Of a DNA stretch of 20,063 nt, positions 1 through 5,651 are shown piece by piece. The notes under the pieces are model-generated. The model made no database searches, was not told the origin of the DNA, and saw only the letters and a list, made by a program, of their open reading frames with translations. How positions within the stretch are numbered: the first letter of the stretch is position 1; each line of letters starts with the position of its first letter. A program made the translations under genes and the position numbers. Origin of the DNA: an uncultured Clostridia bacterium (GTDB lineage Bacteria; Bacillota_A; Clostridia; TANB77; CAG-508); the NCBI GenBank assembly GCA_947627825.1, contig CANQXO010000015.1, positions 1-20,063 of the forward strand. Reading direction: 5' to 3'.

Positions 1-225
1 ATTAGAACTTCTATTGCATATTTTTAAATATTCATCTTCTTGCATATATGCTTTAAGTCCTGTTTTTACAAGTGTTGGAGCCATTCCCTTTTTGAAGCTT
101 GGAATAATGCAATCTTCTGCTGCTTCTATATCATATCCTGCTGAATATTTTGTTTTTCTTTCTGGTAAGTTTATTCCTTTATCCTCAAAACCTTTTGCAA
201 TTTCAAATCCTCTAATTTTATCCAT
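1..225 (-). CDS. dut: dUTP diphosphatase (dUTPase), C-terminal part cut off by the window edge
   Basis: This enzyme hydrolyses dUTP to dUMP and pyrophosphate, keeping uracil out of DNA and supplying dUMP for thymidylate synthesis. The 75 residues visible begin MDKIRGFEIAKGFEDKGINL and contain trimeric-dUTPase motif 1 (AGYDIEAAED, about residues 29-38) and the start of motif 2 (NRSSN, 71-75). Substrate-binding motifs 3-5 lie beyond position 1. The ATG at 223-225 is preceded by a strong AAGGAGG site (231-240). The reading frame is not in the supplied short ORF set because it is open at the edge; a plus-strand ORF over the same bases is a shadow. It appears to be transcribed from the promoter at 377-405, leaving a long A-rich leader. 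Family assignment is firm; the protein's full length is unknown. Confidence 0.9.
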   Translation of the reverse strand, partial: MDKIRGFEIAKGFEDKGINLPERKTKYSAGYDIEAAEDCIIPSFKKGMAPTLVKTGLKAYMQEDEYLKICNRSSN

Positions 226-376
226 TTTCTTTCCTCCTTATTTTTTCTTTTTAATTTTTAAGTTTTGGCTTTTTTGCTTTTGTTTTTTGCATTATCTTTG
301 TTTCTAAGTTCTTGTTTTTTGATTGATTTTGTCTTTGCTTCTGTTACATGATTTTTGCTTCTGTCAATTTATCATT

Positions 377-405
377 ATTTTATTTCATTATAACAATTAT
401 GTCAA
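377..405 (-). promoter_or_regulatory. Promoter of the dUTPase gene
   Basis: Read on the minus strand, TTGACA (400-405), a 17-base spacer and TAAAAT (377-382) form a near-consensus vegetative promoter. It points at the dUTPase start about 145 bases downstream. The leader between is A-rich and contains no convincing ORF. It overlaps the region where the divergent feoA-like gene must have its own promoter. Confidence 0.65.
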
Positions 406-454
406 TGATTGCATAATATATTATATATCAAAATATTTAAATAGAGGTGCCTAA

Positions 455-685
455 ATGCTTAGCTTAGATAAATTACCATTAAATTGCACTGGCAATATAA
501 AAAGTATTAAATGTTCTGGAATCCTTGAAAGAAGATTGTTAGATTTAGGGTTAGTTAAAAACACGCCAATTACACCTACTTTTCGCTCTCCTTTAGGTGA
601 CCCTACTGCTTATGAATTTAGAGGTAGCATTATTGCCATTAGAAAAGATGAAGCAAAGAATATATTTGTTGAAGAAAAAAGGTGA
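455..685 (+). CDS. Small FeoA-domain protein, not linked to feoB
   Basis: A 76-residue protein matching the FeoA domain, an SH3-like fold that in other bacteria assists the FeoB ferrous iron transporter at the cytoplasmic membrane. Visible features are the N-terminal LSLDKLPLNCTGNI strand region, the central ERRLLDLGLVKNTPI motif typical of the family (about 26-40), and the C-terminal GDPTAYEFRGSIIAIRKDEA part (about 48-67). AGAGGTG lies just before the ATG. The length fits a complete single domain. No feoB, feoC or metal regulator is in the window, and the gene is flanked by minus-strand genes, so it is a single-gene transcript. Its real job could be iron transport in trans or something else; the domain call is good, the role is open. 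Confidence 0.8.
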   Translation: MLSLDKLPLNCTGNIKSIKCSGILERRLLDLGLVKNTPITPTFRSPLGDPTAYEFRGSIIAIRKDEAKNIFVEEKR

Positions 686-708
686 TAGCTTGTGTTATCA
701 CCTTTTTT
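675..708. terminator. Bidirectional intrinsic terminator between feoA-like and ygjP-like genes
   Basis: AAAAAAGGTGATA (675-687) and TATCACCTTTTTT (696-708) form a perfect stem with an 8-base loop, with a T tract on both strands. The feoA-like stop codon (683-685) is inside the 5' arm. It can terminate both converging genes. Confidence 0.85.
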
Positions 709-720
709 CATTATAAGAGA

Positions 721-1413
721 TTATTTTTTTAGTTCCTTTTCTGCTTCTTTGTAATCTGGCATATATTTTTCAACCATTGCCCAAAACTTTTTTGAATGAT
801 TCATATATTTTAAATGACAAATTTCATGTAATACAACATACTCTAAGGCTTTTCTACTATACATTACCAAGTTTTGATTTATAGTAATTTTTCTATTTGA
901 TGAGCAACTTCCCCATACTGACTTTACTTTTCTAATTCTGTATTCCTCTGGTGCCAATCCTACTAAATTTCTCATTTTCTCAAAGGCTTGTTCTACTTCC
1001 TTTTCAGCAACCATGTAATACATTTTTTCTATCATCTTTTTAATTTGCTCTGTATTATCTTGGTCAGCATAATCTAAAGGTAGAATTATAACTATTTTTC
1101 CATCTTCAACATTAAGAATAGCATTATTTATATTCTTGTAGTATATATTTAAATAATAGCTTTCTCCTAATATTTGAAATCTTTCACCATCTGCATACTC
1201 TTTTGCTTTTCTTGGAGAGATTTTATATTCTTCAAGCTTTCTCATTATCCATTCTCTTTTTTCTTCAACTACACTTTGAATTTGACTTTGAGTTGCATAC
1301 CATGGTGCTTTAATTACAACTTCACCATTTTCAATTGTGATATAATAATTTTTTATTCTAGCTTTGCTTACTGTATATGCAATTGTTTTATTTTGATATT
1401 TTATGTTTTTCAT
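721..1413 (-). CDS. YgjP-type zinc metallopeptidase (DUF45, M48-like)
   Basis: A 230-residue protein of the YgjP/DUF45 family, putative zinc-dependent peptidases related to M48 and SprT-like enzymes; the physiological substrate is not known for the family. The HExxH zinc site is HEICH at 196-200, followed by the family hallmark LKYMNHSKKFW (201-211), where H206 is the likely third ligand. A WGSCSSNRKITIN stretch (about 167-179) is also characteristic. The N-terminal half (1-130) is beta-rich and less conserved. No signal peptide is visible, so it is probably cytoplasmic. The start ATG (1411-1413) has AAAGGAGAT just upstream. It is a single-gene unit with its own promoter at 1510-1538 and shares the terminator at 675-708. 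Confidence 0.88.
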   Translation of the reverse strand: MKNIKYQNKTIAYTVSKARIKNYYITIENGEVVIKAPWYATQSQIQSVVEEKREWIMRKLEEYKISPRKAKEYADGERFQILGESYYLNIYYKNINNAILNVEDGKIVIILPLDYADQDNTEQIKKMIEKMYYMVAEKEVEQAFEKMRNLVGLAPEEYRIRKVKSVWGSCSSNRKITINQNLVMYSRKALEYVVLHEICHLKYMNHSKKFWAMVEKYMPDYKEAEKELKK

Positions 1414-1509
1414 AATAAATATCTCCTTTCGTGCTTCTATTACAGCTTTTGTGAAATTGTAATTGTTTGATTTTCGTATATTTGTTCTTAAAACCTTTGT
1501 TCGATTTTT

Positions 1510-1538
1510 ATTTTATAATTATATTGATATTTTGTCAA
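1510..1538 (-). promoter_or_regulatory. Promoter of the YgjP-like gene
   Basis: On the minus strand TTGACA (1533-1538), a 17-base spacer and TAAAAT (1510-1515) make a near-consensus housekeeping promoter about 100 bases before the start codon. Confidence 0.65.
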
Positions 1539-1573
1539 TAGTTTTTTATAATTTTTTATAAAAATTTTTAAAT

Positions 1574-1617
1574 AAGAAAAAAACAGTAATAAATGAAATT
1601 GTTTTACTGCTTTTTCT
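1574..1617 (-). terminator. Terminator hairpin just after the prepilin/FGE-like gene
   Basis: On the minus strand a stem built on GCAGTAA and TTACTG with flanking A and T tracts lies directly after the stop codon at 1623. It reads as an intrinsic terminator. DGR variable repeats are sometimes followed by a hairpin that assists retrohoming, so a second role is possible, but the loop here (about 13-14 bases) is larger than the short-loop DGR hairpins described. Confidence 0.7.
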
Positions 1618-1622
1618 CATCA

Positions 1623-3116
1623 TTATAAATAATTTATATAAAGCACGACACGAAAGCCCGCATTGTAGCTGTAAGAGGTAAGTACATCGTGACCGTTCGC
1701 GCGTACGACTGGGCGGTCTCCTCCTGCATTGTCGAAGCAGGCGCCGCGAGGAACAACGAACATGGTACCATTTTTTATATTATGTCCTGTTGTCCACTCC
1801 CACATGTTTCCTGCCATGTCATAGATATTATATAACTTAAAATCGTCACTTGCACCTGTTGCTAATTCTATTCTATTTACTCCAGTTCCTGTACTTCCTG
1901 TAAATTGTCCATCAGGTTTAACATCAACATTTCCGTTTTTATATGTTGTTGGTACTACCCATGCATTATTTACCCAGCCCCATAATGCCCATAGGCCATT
2001 TATTTTGCTATAATCGGTTGTTTTATTATTATAATAATTTCCCCATGCTGTTGAATTGTTTATCGTTTTTCCTTGGTTTTCTTTTTCCTCACTGGTTCCT
2101 AATATGTTGTTAAACCTATTACATATTACATTCCATGCTCCATTATCTACTAAATAACTTCCTACACTACCGTTTCCTTTATACATGTTTTCTGCTACTA
2201 TTTTTGCATTTGGCTGTGTTATCCAGTTCCATGCTTGTACTCCTTTTTTGCTTACTGGTTTTAAATCTTTTACTAAATCAAGTCCTGCTTTATTCGTTGC
2301 TCCTCTTTCTCCTCCTGATACTGTATCTCTTTTATATGTTAAATCGCCACTACCAGATGTATAAAAACTTATGGCTTCTGTTGGTATTCCGGCTTCATAC
2401 CTTGCTATATAAAATCCGCCGTATTTTTCTATACTTTGTTCTGCTACTTCTGTTTGTTTATTTTCCCAATTTGATGTTATTTCACTTATTGTTGCTTTTG
2501 CATCTGCTCCATACCTTCCAATTATACTAGTTATATCTTCTGGTTCATAGTTGTCACTCCAATCGGTTCCTTGTCCTCCTCCTGCTGGTCCTGTATAATC
2601 ATCATCTCCGTTATCTTTATATTCAGGATTTGACGACCACTTAAATTCCATTACATCATTTTGTGCATCTGTGTACTGCTTAGCTGTACATGGTATCCAG
2701 ACGAATTGATTTCCTCCTGCTTTATTACTTAAATCATCTCCACTTGCACTTGAGATTACAAATCCTGTATCTATGTTGCCTCCTGCATAATAAAATCCTT
2801 TTGGTACTGGTATTGTATTTCCTTTTCCATCTGCTGTTGGTGTTACTTTTGCTAAGTCCCATTTATCTTTTTCTTTCTTTGGTACCTCTACCTCTTTTCC
2901 TGCATCTTCTGGATTTAGATGGTTTAATTCATCCATTATTTTATCTAAGCCTTCTTCTTCTTTTTCTGATGATTCTTCATACGCCTTTACTGAATTTTTT
3001 GCCATTTTAAATAGTCCATTATCTCCTAGTGTTAGTCTTAGTGTTACTCCTGCTAATATTAACATAATTATTATTGTTATTACTAGTGCAACTAGTGTTA
3101 TTCCTTTGTTTTTCAT
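1623..3116 (-). CDS. Prepilin-like surface protein with C-terminal FGE/C-type-lectin-like domain; candidate DGR target
   Basis: A 497-residue protein. Residues 1-30 are a class III prepilin-like signal: MKNKG, then the hydrophobic ITLVALVITIIIMLILAGV. Cleavage after Gly5 would be expected, although the usual Glu at +5 is Ala. Residues ~40-90 are an acidic, lysine-rich linker. From ~100 on there are formylglycine-generating-enzyme (FGE-sulfatase) type signatures: GGNQFVWIPC, GGFYIARYEAG, YDMAGNMWEWT and a C-terminal GFRVVLY. The cysteine pair of true FGE is not evident, so a binding rather than catalytic role is more likely; this fold is a known carrier of DGR variable regions. The last ~40 residues are encoded by an abruptly GC-rich block (see 1641-1770). 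The start ATG (3114-3116) has AAAGGAG upstream. It stands alone between its own terminator and a large control region. The surface location is inferred from the leader. Confidence 0.85.
   Translation of the reverse strand: MKNKGITLVALVITIIIMLILAGVTLRLTLGDNGLFKMAKNSVKAYEESSEKEEEGLDKIMDELNHLNPEDAGKEVEVPKKEKDKWDLAKVTPTADGKGNTIPVPKGFYYAGGNIDTGFVISSASGDDLSNKAGGNQFVWIPCTAKQYTDAQNDVMEFKWSSNPEYKDNGDDDYTGPAGGGQGTDWSDNYEPEDITSIIGRYGADAKATISEITSNWENKQTEVAEQSIEKYGGFYIARYEAGIPTEAISFYTSGSGDLTYKRDTVSGGERGATNKAGLDLVKDLKPVSKKGVQAWNWITQPNAKIVAENMYKGNGSVGSYLVDNGAWNVICNRFNNILGTSEEKENQGKTINNSTAWGNYYNNKTTDYSKINGLWALWGWVNNAWVVPTTYKNGNVDVKPDGQFTGSTGTGVNRIELATGASDDFKLYNIYDMAGNMWEWTTGHNIKNGTMFVVPRGACFDNAGGDRPVVRANGHDVLTSYSYNAGFRVVLYINYL
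1641..1770 (-). other. Candidate DGR variable repeat (VR) at the 3' end of the FGE-like gene
   Basis: Hand count gives 74 G/C in 130 bases (57%), against 46 of 130 (35%) in the next 130 bases of the same gene. All four Arg codons inside are CGN (three CGC, one CGT), while all seven Arg codons in the rest of the gene are AGA or AGG. Conserved codons avoid A (CGC, GGC, TTT, CGT, GTC), and the presumed variable ones are mostly NNC/NNT (GCC, TGC, TTC, GAC, CAC, TAC), as expected if AAC/AAT template codons had been mutated at A. The block ends in the GFRVVLY segment and stop codon, where VRs of this fold sit. The borders are approximate and no template repeat is in the window. Confidence 0.68.
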
Positions 3117-3134
3117 ACTTTCAAGCTCCTTTGC

Positions 3135-3356
3135 ATTTTTCTTTAAGGTATTTACTTAAGGAAAAAATTAAAATTGTTGGAATACTATTTATTTCAATTA
3201 ATTCAAACTTTTTTGATTTTTTATTTTTTTACTTTTTTATATTATTATTTATTTTTTCCGTTTTCATTTTTATTTTCATTTTTTATTGATATTTTAGCTT
3301 TTTATTGTTATAATTCTTTTATAAATATTTCTTTAAGTAAATACCTTAAAGAAAAA
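3135..3356. repeat. Long inverted repeat flanking the region between the prepilin-like gene and infC
   Basis: The left arm (about 3135-3163, containing CTTTAAGGTATTTACTTAAG) and the right arm (about 3328-3356, containing CTTTAAGTAAATACCTTAAA) are reverse complements over about 28 of 29 bases, separated by ~165 bases. Each arm is itself a small palindrome (CTTTAAG, 7 bases, CTTAAAG in the right arm). The left arm lies just before the Shine-Dalgarno of the minus-strand gene, the right arm just before the infC promoter. It could be a pair of operators or a MITE-like element; no clear target-site duplication is seen. Confidence 0.75.
3164..3327. other. Extremely AT-rich spacer inside the inverted repeat
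   Basis: This stretch is almost pure A/T, with a strong pyrimidine bias on the plus strand. Short plus-strand ORFs here are Phe/Leu/Ile runs from T-rich sequence and have no ribosome-binding site, so I do not call them. I found no clear promoter for the prepilin-like gene in it. Confidence 0.5.
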
Positions 3357-3373
3357 AATTTTGTAATAAAATA

Positions 3374-3402
3374 TTGACATATAGGCAAAAATAGTGTATT
3401 AT
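3374..3402 (+). promoter_or_regulatory. Promoter of infC-rpmI-rplT
   Basis: TTGACA (3374-3379), a 17-base spacer and TATTAT (3397-3402) give a near-consensus housekeeping promoter, with transcription expected to start near 3409. That leaves a ~200-base leader before infC. Confidence 0.8.
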
Positions 3403-3409
3403 TAATATT

Positions 3410-3598
3410 GTGATTTAAAGAAGAAGATTTACTTCTCACCTCTACTGGACCTTCGGTCTTAGAAAAAGGTTTTTATAAATTTCATATTTTATTATGTATT
3501 TTTATAAATTTGAGGAGTAGATTGGTTTGTAGCCAATCTTTATTTTTTGGAAGTTAATTATATAGCTTTCTATAAAATCTTCTTTATATATTTAGGAG
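3410..3598 (+). promoter_or_regulatory. infC operon leader, candidate L20-type autoregulatory leader
   Basis: The leader is long and structured. It has an AGAAG/CTTCT hairpin near 3422-3436, a GACC-TTC-GGTC hairpin (3447-3457), and a terminator-like hairpin at 3519-3549. TCTACT (3441-3446) can pair with AGTAGA (3516-3521), which overlaps the first bases of the terminator stem, so an either/or switch is possible. In Bacillus the same operon is controlled by L20 binding its leader and promoting premature termination. That L20 does so here is inferred from position and layout, not from a sequence-family match. Confidence 0.55.
3519..3549 (+). terminator. Attenuator hairpin in the infC leader
   Basis: AGATTGG (3519-3525) pairs with CCAATCT (3533-3539), and two further pairs shorten the loop. 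It is followed by TTATTTTTT, a standard intrinsic terminator lying before, not after, a coding region. Confidence 0.7.
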
Positions 3599-3608
3599 GT
3601 GTTTTAAC

Positions 3609-4118
3609 ATAAAACAAGAATTACCTATTAATGAACAAATTAGAGCAGATAAAGTTCAGGTTATTGATGAAAATAATCAAAAATTAGGAGTATTATCTTT
3701 AAATGATGCCTTAGATTTGGCTTTTGAGAAAAAGTTAGACTTAGTTTTAGTTGCTCCAAATAATGACCCAAAAGTTTGTAGAATTATGAATTATGGAAAA
3801 TTTAAATTTGAACAAGCTAAAAAGGAAAAAGAGGCTAGAAAAAAAGCTAAAACTTTTGAAGTAAAAGAAATTAGAATTACACCTAATATTGATAGTCATG
3901 ACCTTGATTTTAAAGTCAAGAATGCCACAAAATTCTTAGAAGATGGTAATAAAGTTAGATTTACTGTAAGATTCAGAGGCAGAGAAATGAATTACATAAA
4001 ACAAGGTGAAGAAGTTTTAAACAATATTATCAATTTACTTCAAGATGTTGCAGTGCCTGAAAAGAAACCTGTTTTAGAAGGAAAGAATTTGTTCATAATT
4101 CTATCTAAAAAATCATAA
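3609..4118 (+). CDS. infC: Translation initiation factor IF-3, starting at ATA
   Basis: IF-3 binds the 30S subunit, blocks premature 50S joining and checks start-codon and initiator-tRNA pairing. The 169-residue reading has the N-domain motif INEQIRADKVQVIDENNQKLG (residues 7-27; same opening as Bacillus IF-3), the linker region GKFKFEQAKKEKEARKKAK, and the C-domain ITPNIDSHDLDFKVKNATKFL with VRFRGREM. The frame has no ATG, GTG or TTG upstream of the INEQIRA motif. AGGAGG (3594-3599) stands 9 bases before ATA at 3609, so ATA is the only well-placed start. The ORF finder's TTG at 3717 would remove 36 conserved residues. Rare starts are used in infC of other bacteria (AUU in E. coli) to let IF-3 repress itself. 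First gene of infC-rpmI-rplT. Confidence 0.92.
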   Translation: MKQELPINEQIRADKVQVIDENNQKLGVLSLNDALDLAFEKKLDLVLVAPNNDPKVCRIMNYGKFKFEQAKKEKEARKKAKTFEVKEIRITPNIDSHDLDFKVKNATKFLEDGNKVRFTVRFRGREMNYIKQGEEVLNNIINLLQDVAVPEKKPVLEGKNLFIILSKKS

Positions 4119-4187
4119 ATTATTTTGTTTATTATTAGTTTTTAAAACTAAATAATTATATATTTATTTTACAAGGAGGATTTTGTT

Positions 4188-4391
4188 ATGCCAAAATTAA
4201 AAACAAATAAAGCTGCAAAAAAAAGATATCATTACACAGCTACTGGAAAAGTAAAAAGAACTAAAGCTAATAGAAGACATTTATTAGCAAATAAAACAAA
4301 CAGACAAAAAGCAAGTGGAAGCGTTCAAAACGCATATGTTGATAAAACATGTAAAGAACATGTAAAAAAATTACTACCTTATGGTAATTAA
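4188..4391 (+). CDS. rpmI: 50S ribosomal protein L35
   Basis: A 67-residue, very basic protein of the large ribosomal subunit. The opening [20 protein letters not shown] and the [12 protein letters not shown] motif are characteristic of L35. The length is normal. The ATG is preceded by AAGGAGG with good spacing. It is the middle gene of infC-rpmI-rplT, 69 bases after infC and 18 before rplT, which is the universal bacterial arrangement. Confidence 0.97.
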   Translation: MPKLKTNKAAKKRYHYTATGKVKRTKANRRHLLANKTNRQKASGSVQNAYVDKTCKEHVKKLLPYGN

Positions 4392-4409
4392 AAAGGAAGG
4401 TGAATATAA

Positions 4410-4763
4410 ATGGCAAGAGTAAAAACAGCAGTTATTACAAGAAAAAAACATAAAAAAATATTAAAAAGAGCTAAAGGTTATTATGGAGCTAAAGGTTACA
4501 GATTTAGACAAGCTAAACAAGCTGTTATGAAATCTGGAAACTATGCTTTCGTTGGAAGAAAAGATAAAAAAAGTGATTTCAGAAGATTGTGGATTATAAG
4601 AATTAATGCAGCTGCAAGATTAAATGGAATGACTTATAGCACTTTAGTTGCAGGACTAAAGAAAGCTAATGTTACAGTTAATAGAAAAATGTTAGCTGAT
4701 TTAGCTGTAAATGATAGCAAAGCTTTTTCAGAAATTTGTAAAGTTGCTAAAAATGCAAAATAG
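4410..4763 (+). CDS. rplT: 50S ribosomal protein L20
   Basis: A 117-residue protein binding 23S rRNA early in 50S assembly; in Firmicutes it also represses its own operon through the leader mRNA. It begins [19 protein letters not shown] and has the [17 protein letters not shown] motif (about 23-39) and the [20 protein letters not shown] core (about 58-77). Full length. The Shine-Dalgarno AAAGGAAGGTG lies just before the ATG. It ends the operon before the terminator at 4833-4865. Confidence 0.97.
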   Translation: MARVKTAVITRKKHKKILKRAKGYYGAKGYRFRQAKQAVMKSGNYAFVGRKDKKSDFRRLWIIRINAAARLNGMTYSTLVAGLKKANVTVNRKMLADLAVNDSKAFSEICKVAKNAK

Positions 4764-4832
4764 GAAAATAATAAATAGTAATAGCAAATTATTAGAATAT
4801 TATTAAAAGATTAAAAATAAAAAATTATTAGA

Positions 4833-4865
4833 AAACCTAGTAGTAACAGCTACTAGGCTTTTTAT
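4833..4865. terminator. Bidirectional terminator between rplT and yunB
   Basis: CCTAGTAG (4836-4843) and CTACTAGG (4850-4857) form a perfect 8-base-pair stem with a 6-base loop. A T-rich tail follows on the plus strand (CTTTTTATTT) and a TTTTC tail on the minus strand. It serves the two converging units. Confidence 0.85.
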
Positions 4866-4948
4866 TTATAATTATTACTTTCATGATAATACAATTAATT
4901 TAATAAAAAATATCATTATTTATTTATCAAATATATAGAAGTTTAATT

Positions 4949-5650
4949 TTATTCTAAAACATTGAGTGTATCTCCCTGACTCATTCCATTTAAGTTATAA
5001 TAAGTGTCTGGTATGTTTCCAACTATTACTGCTTCTGCAAGAAGCACTTGAAGATTTATTTTTTCCTCTGTGTCCTTATATGGTGTTAAAATACTTATAC
5101 TACAATTTATGTCTATATATATCCTATGCAAAGTTTGATTTATTCCTTGACTTGAAAATTCTGATTTTATATTTGTTTGTATGTCCCCTACTGTTTCCAT
5201 GTCTATTTCTATATTTGGTCCTTTTCCAGCTAGTATTCTATTTCCAGTCAAACTGCCCAACCTTATTTTAAAACTACTTGATAAACTATTATTAAGATTT
5301 TCTTGCACTTTTAATCCTATATCTGTGCATATTTTGTTTACATTGATTACATTAAGCTTCATTAATTTTATATTTCCTGATTCGTCTTTTTCAATTTCAC
5401 ACAAATCTTGATATGTCATATTTTGCATGCTCTGGCTAGTTGCTTCATTTGCTAATTTATTCGCTGTTGCCCTAGCATAAGTTCGTGCATACCTTTCGAG
5501 CATTGGATTTATAACATCAATAATCTTAACAGCTGTTATATACGCTATTAAGATTATTAACAATATTACTAACAAGAATTTTTTTCTGTTGTCTAACCTA
5601 GAAGCTCCTACTATTCTTGGTAACCTAAATCTTGAATATATTTTATCCAT
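4949..5650 (-). CDS. yunB: Sporulation protein YunB
   Basis: A 233-residue protein of the YunB family, a mother-cell (sigma-E) sporulation protein in Bacillus whose biochemical role is not established. A single membrane segment (about 26-45, LLVILLIILIAYITAV) follows a basic N terminus. After it come the family features INPMLERYARTYARATANKLANEA (about 48-71), GSLTGNRILAGKGPNIEIDM (about 132-151), and near the end EAVIVGNIPDTYYNL (about 211-225). Its ATG is separated by one base from the stop of the upstream SPOCS-LysM gene, so the two are translationally coupled and share the sigma-E-like promoter at 7203-7230. The rest of the protein should lie in the intermembrane space or outside. Confidence 0.9.
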   Translation of the reverse strand: MDKIYSRFRLPRIVGASRLDNRKKFLLVILLIILIAYITAVKIIDVINPMLERYARTYARATANKLANEATSQSMQNMTYQDLCEIEKDESGNIKLMKLNVINVNKICTDIGLKVQENLNNSLSSSFKIRLGSLTGNRILAGKGPNIEIDMETVGDIQTNIKSEFSSQGINQTLHRIYIDINCSISILTPYKDTEEKINLQVLLAEAVIVGNIPDTYYNLNGMSQGDTLNVLE

Positions 5651-5651
5651 T

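Noticed and set aside
14..307. Plus-strand 97-residue ORF at the left edge
   Set aside because: It lies opposite the dUTPase reading frame, which has clear family motifs and a strong ribosome site.
2135..3010. Long plus-strand ORFs rich in Leu, Phe and Tyr opposite the prepilin-like gene
   Set aside because: They are antisense shadows of the 1623-3116 gene; composition follows T-rich sequence and there is no ribosome site.
1623..3116. Active formylglycine-generating enzyme or sulfatase modifier
   Set aside because: Fold signatures are present, but the catalytic cysteine pair is not, and the leader and variable tail point to a surface binding protein.
3717..3719. TTG start for infC
   Set aside because: It would remove the conserved INEQIRA N domain and has no Shine-Dalgarno; ATA at 3609 has an ideal one.
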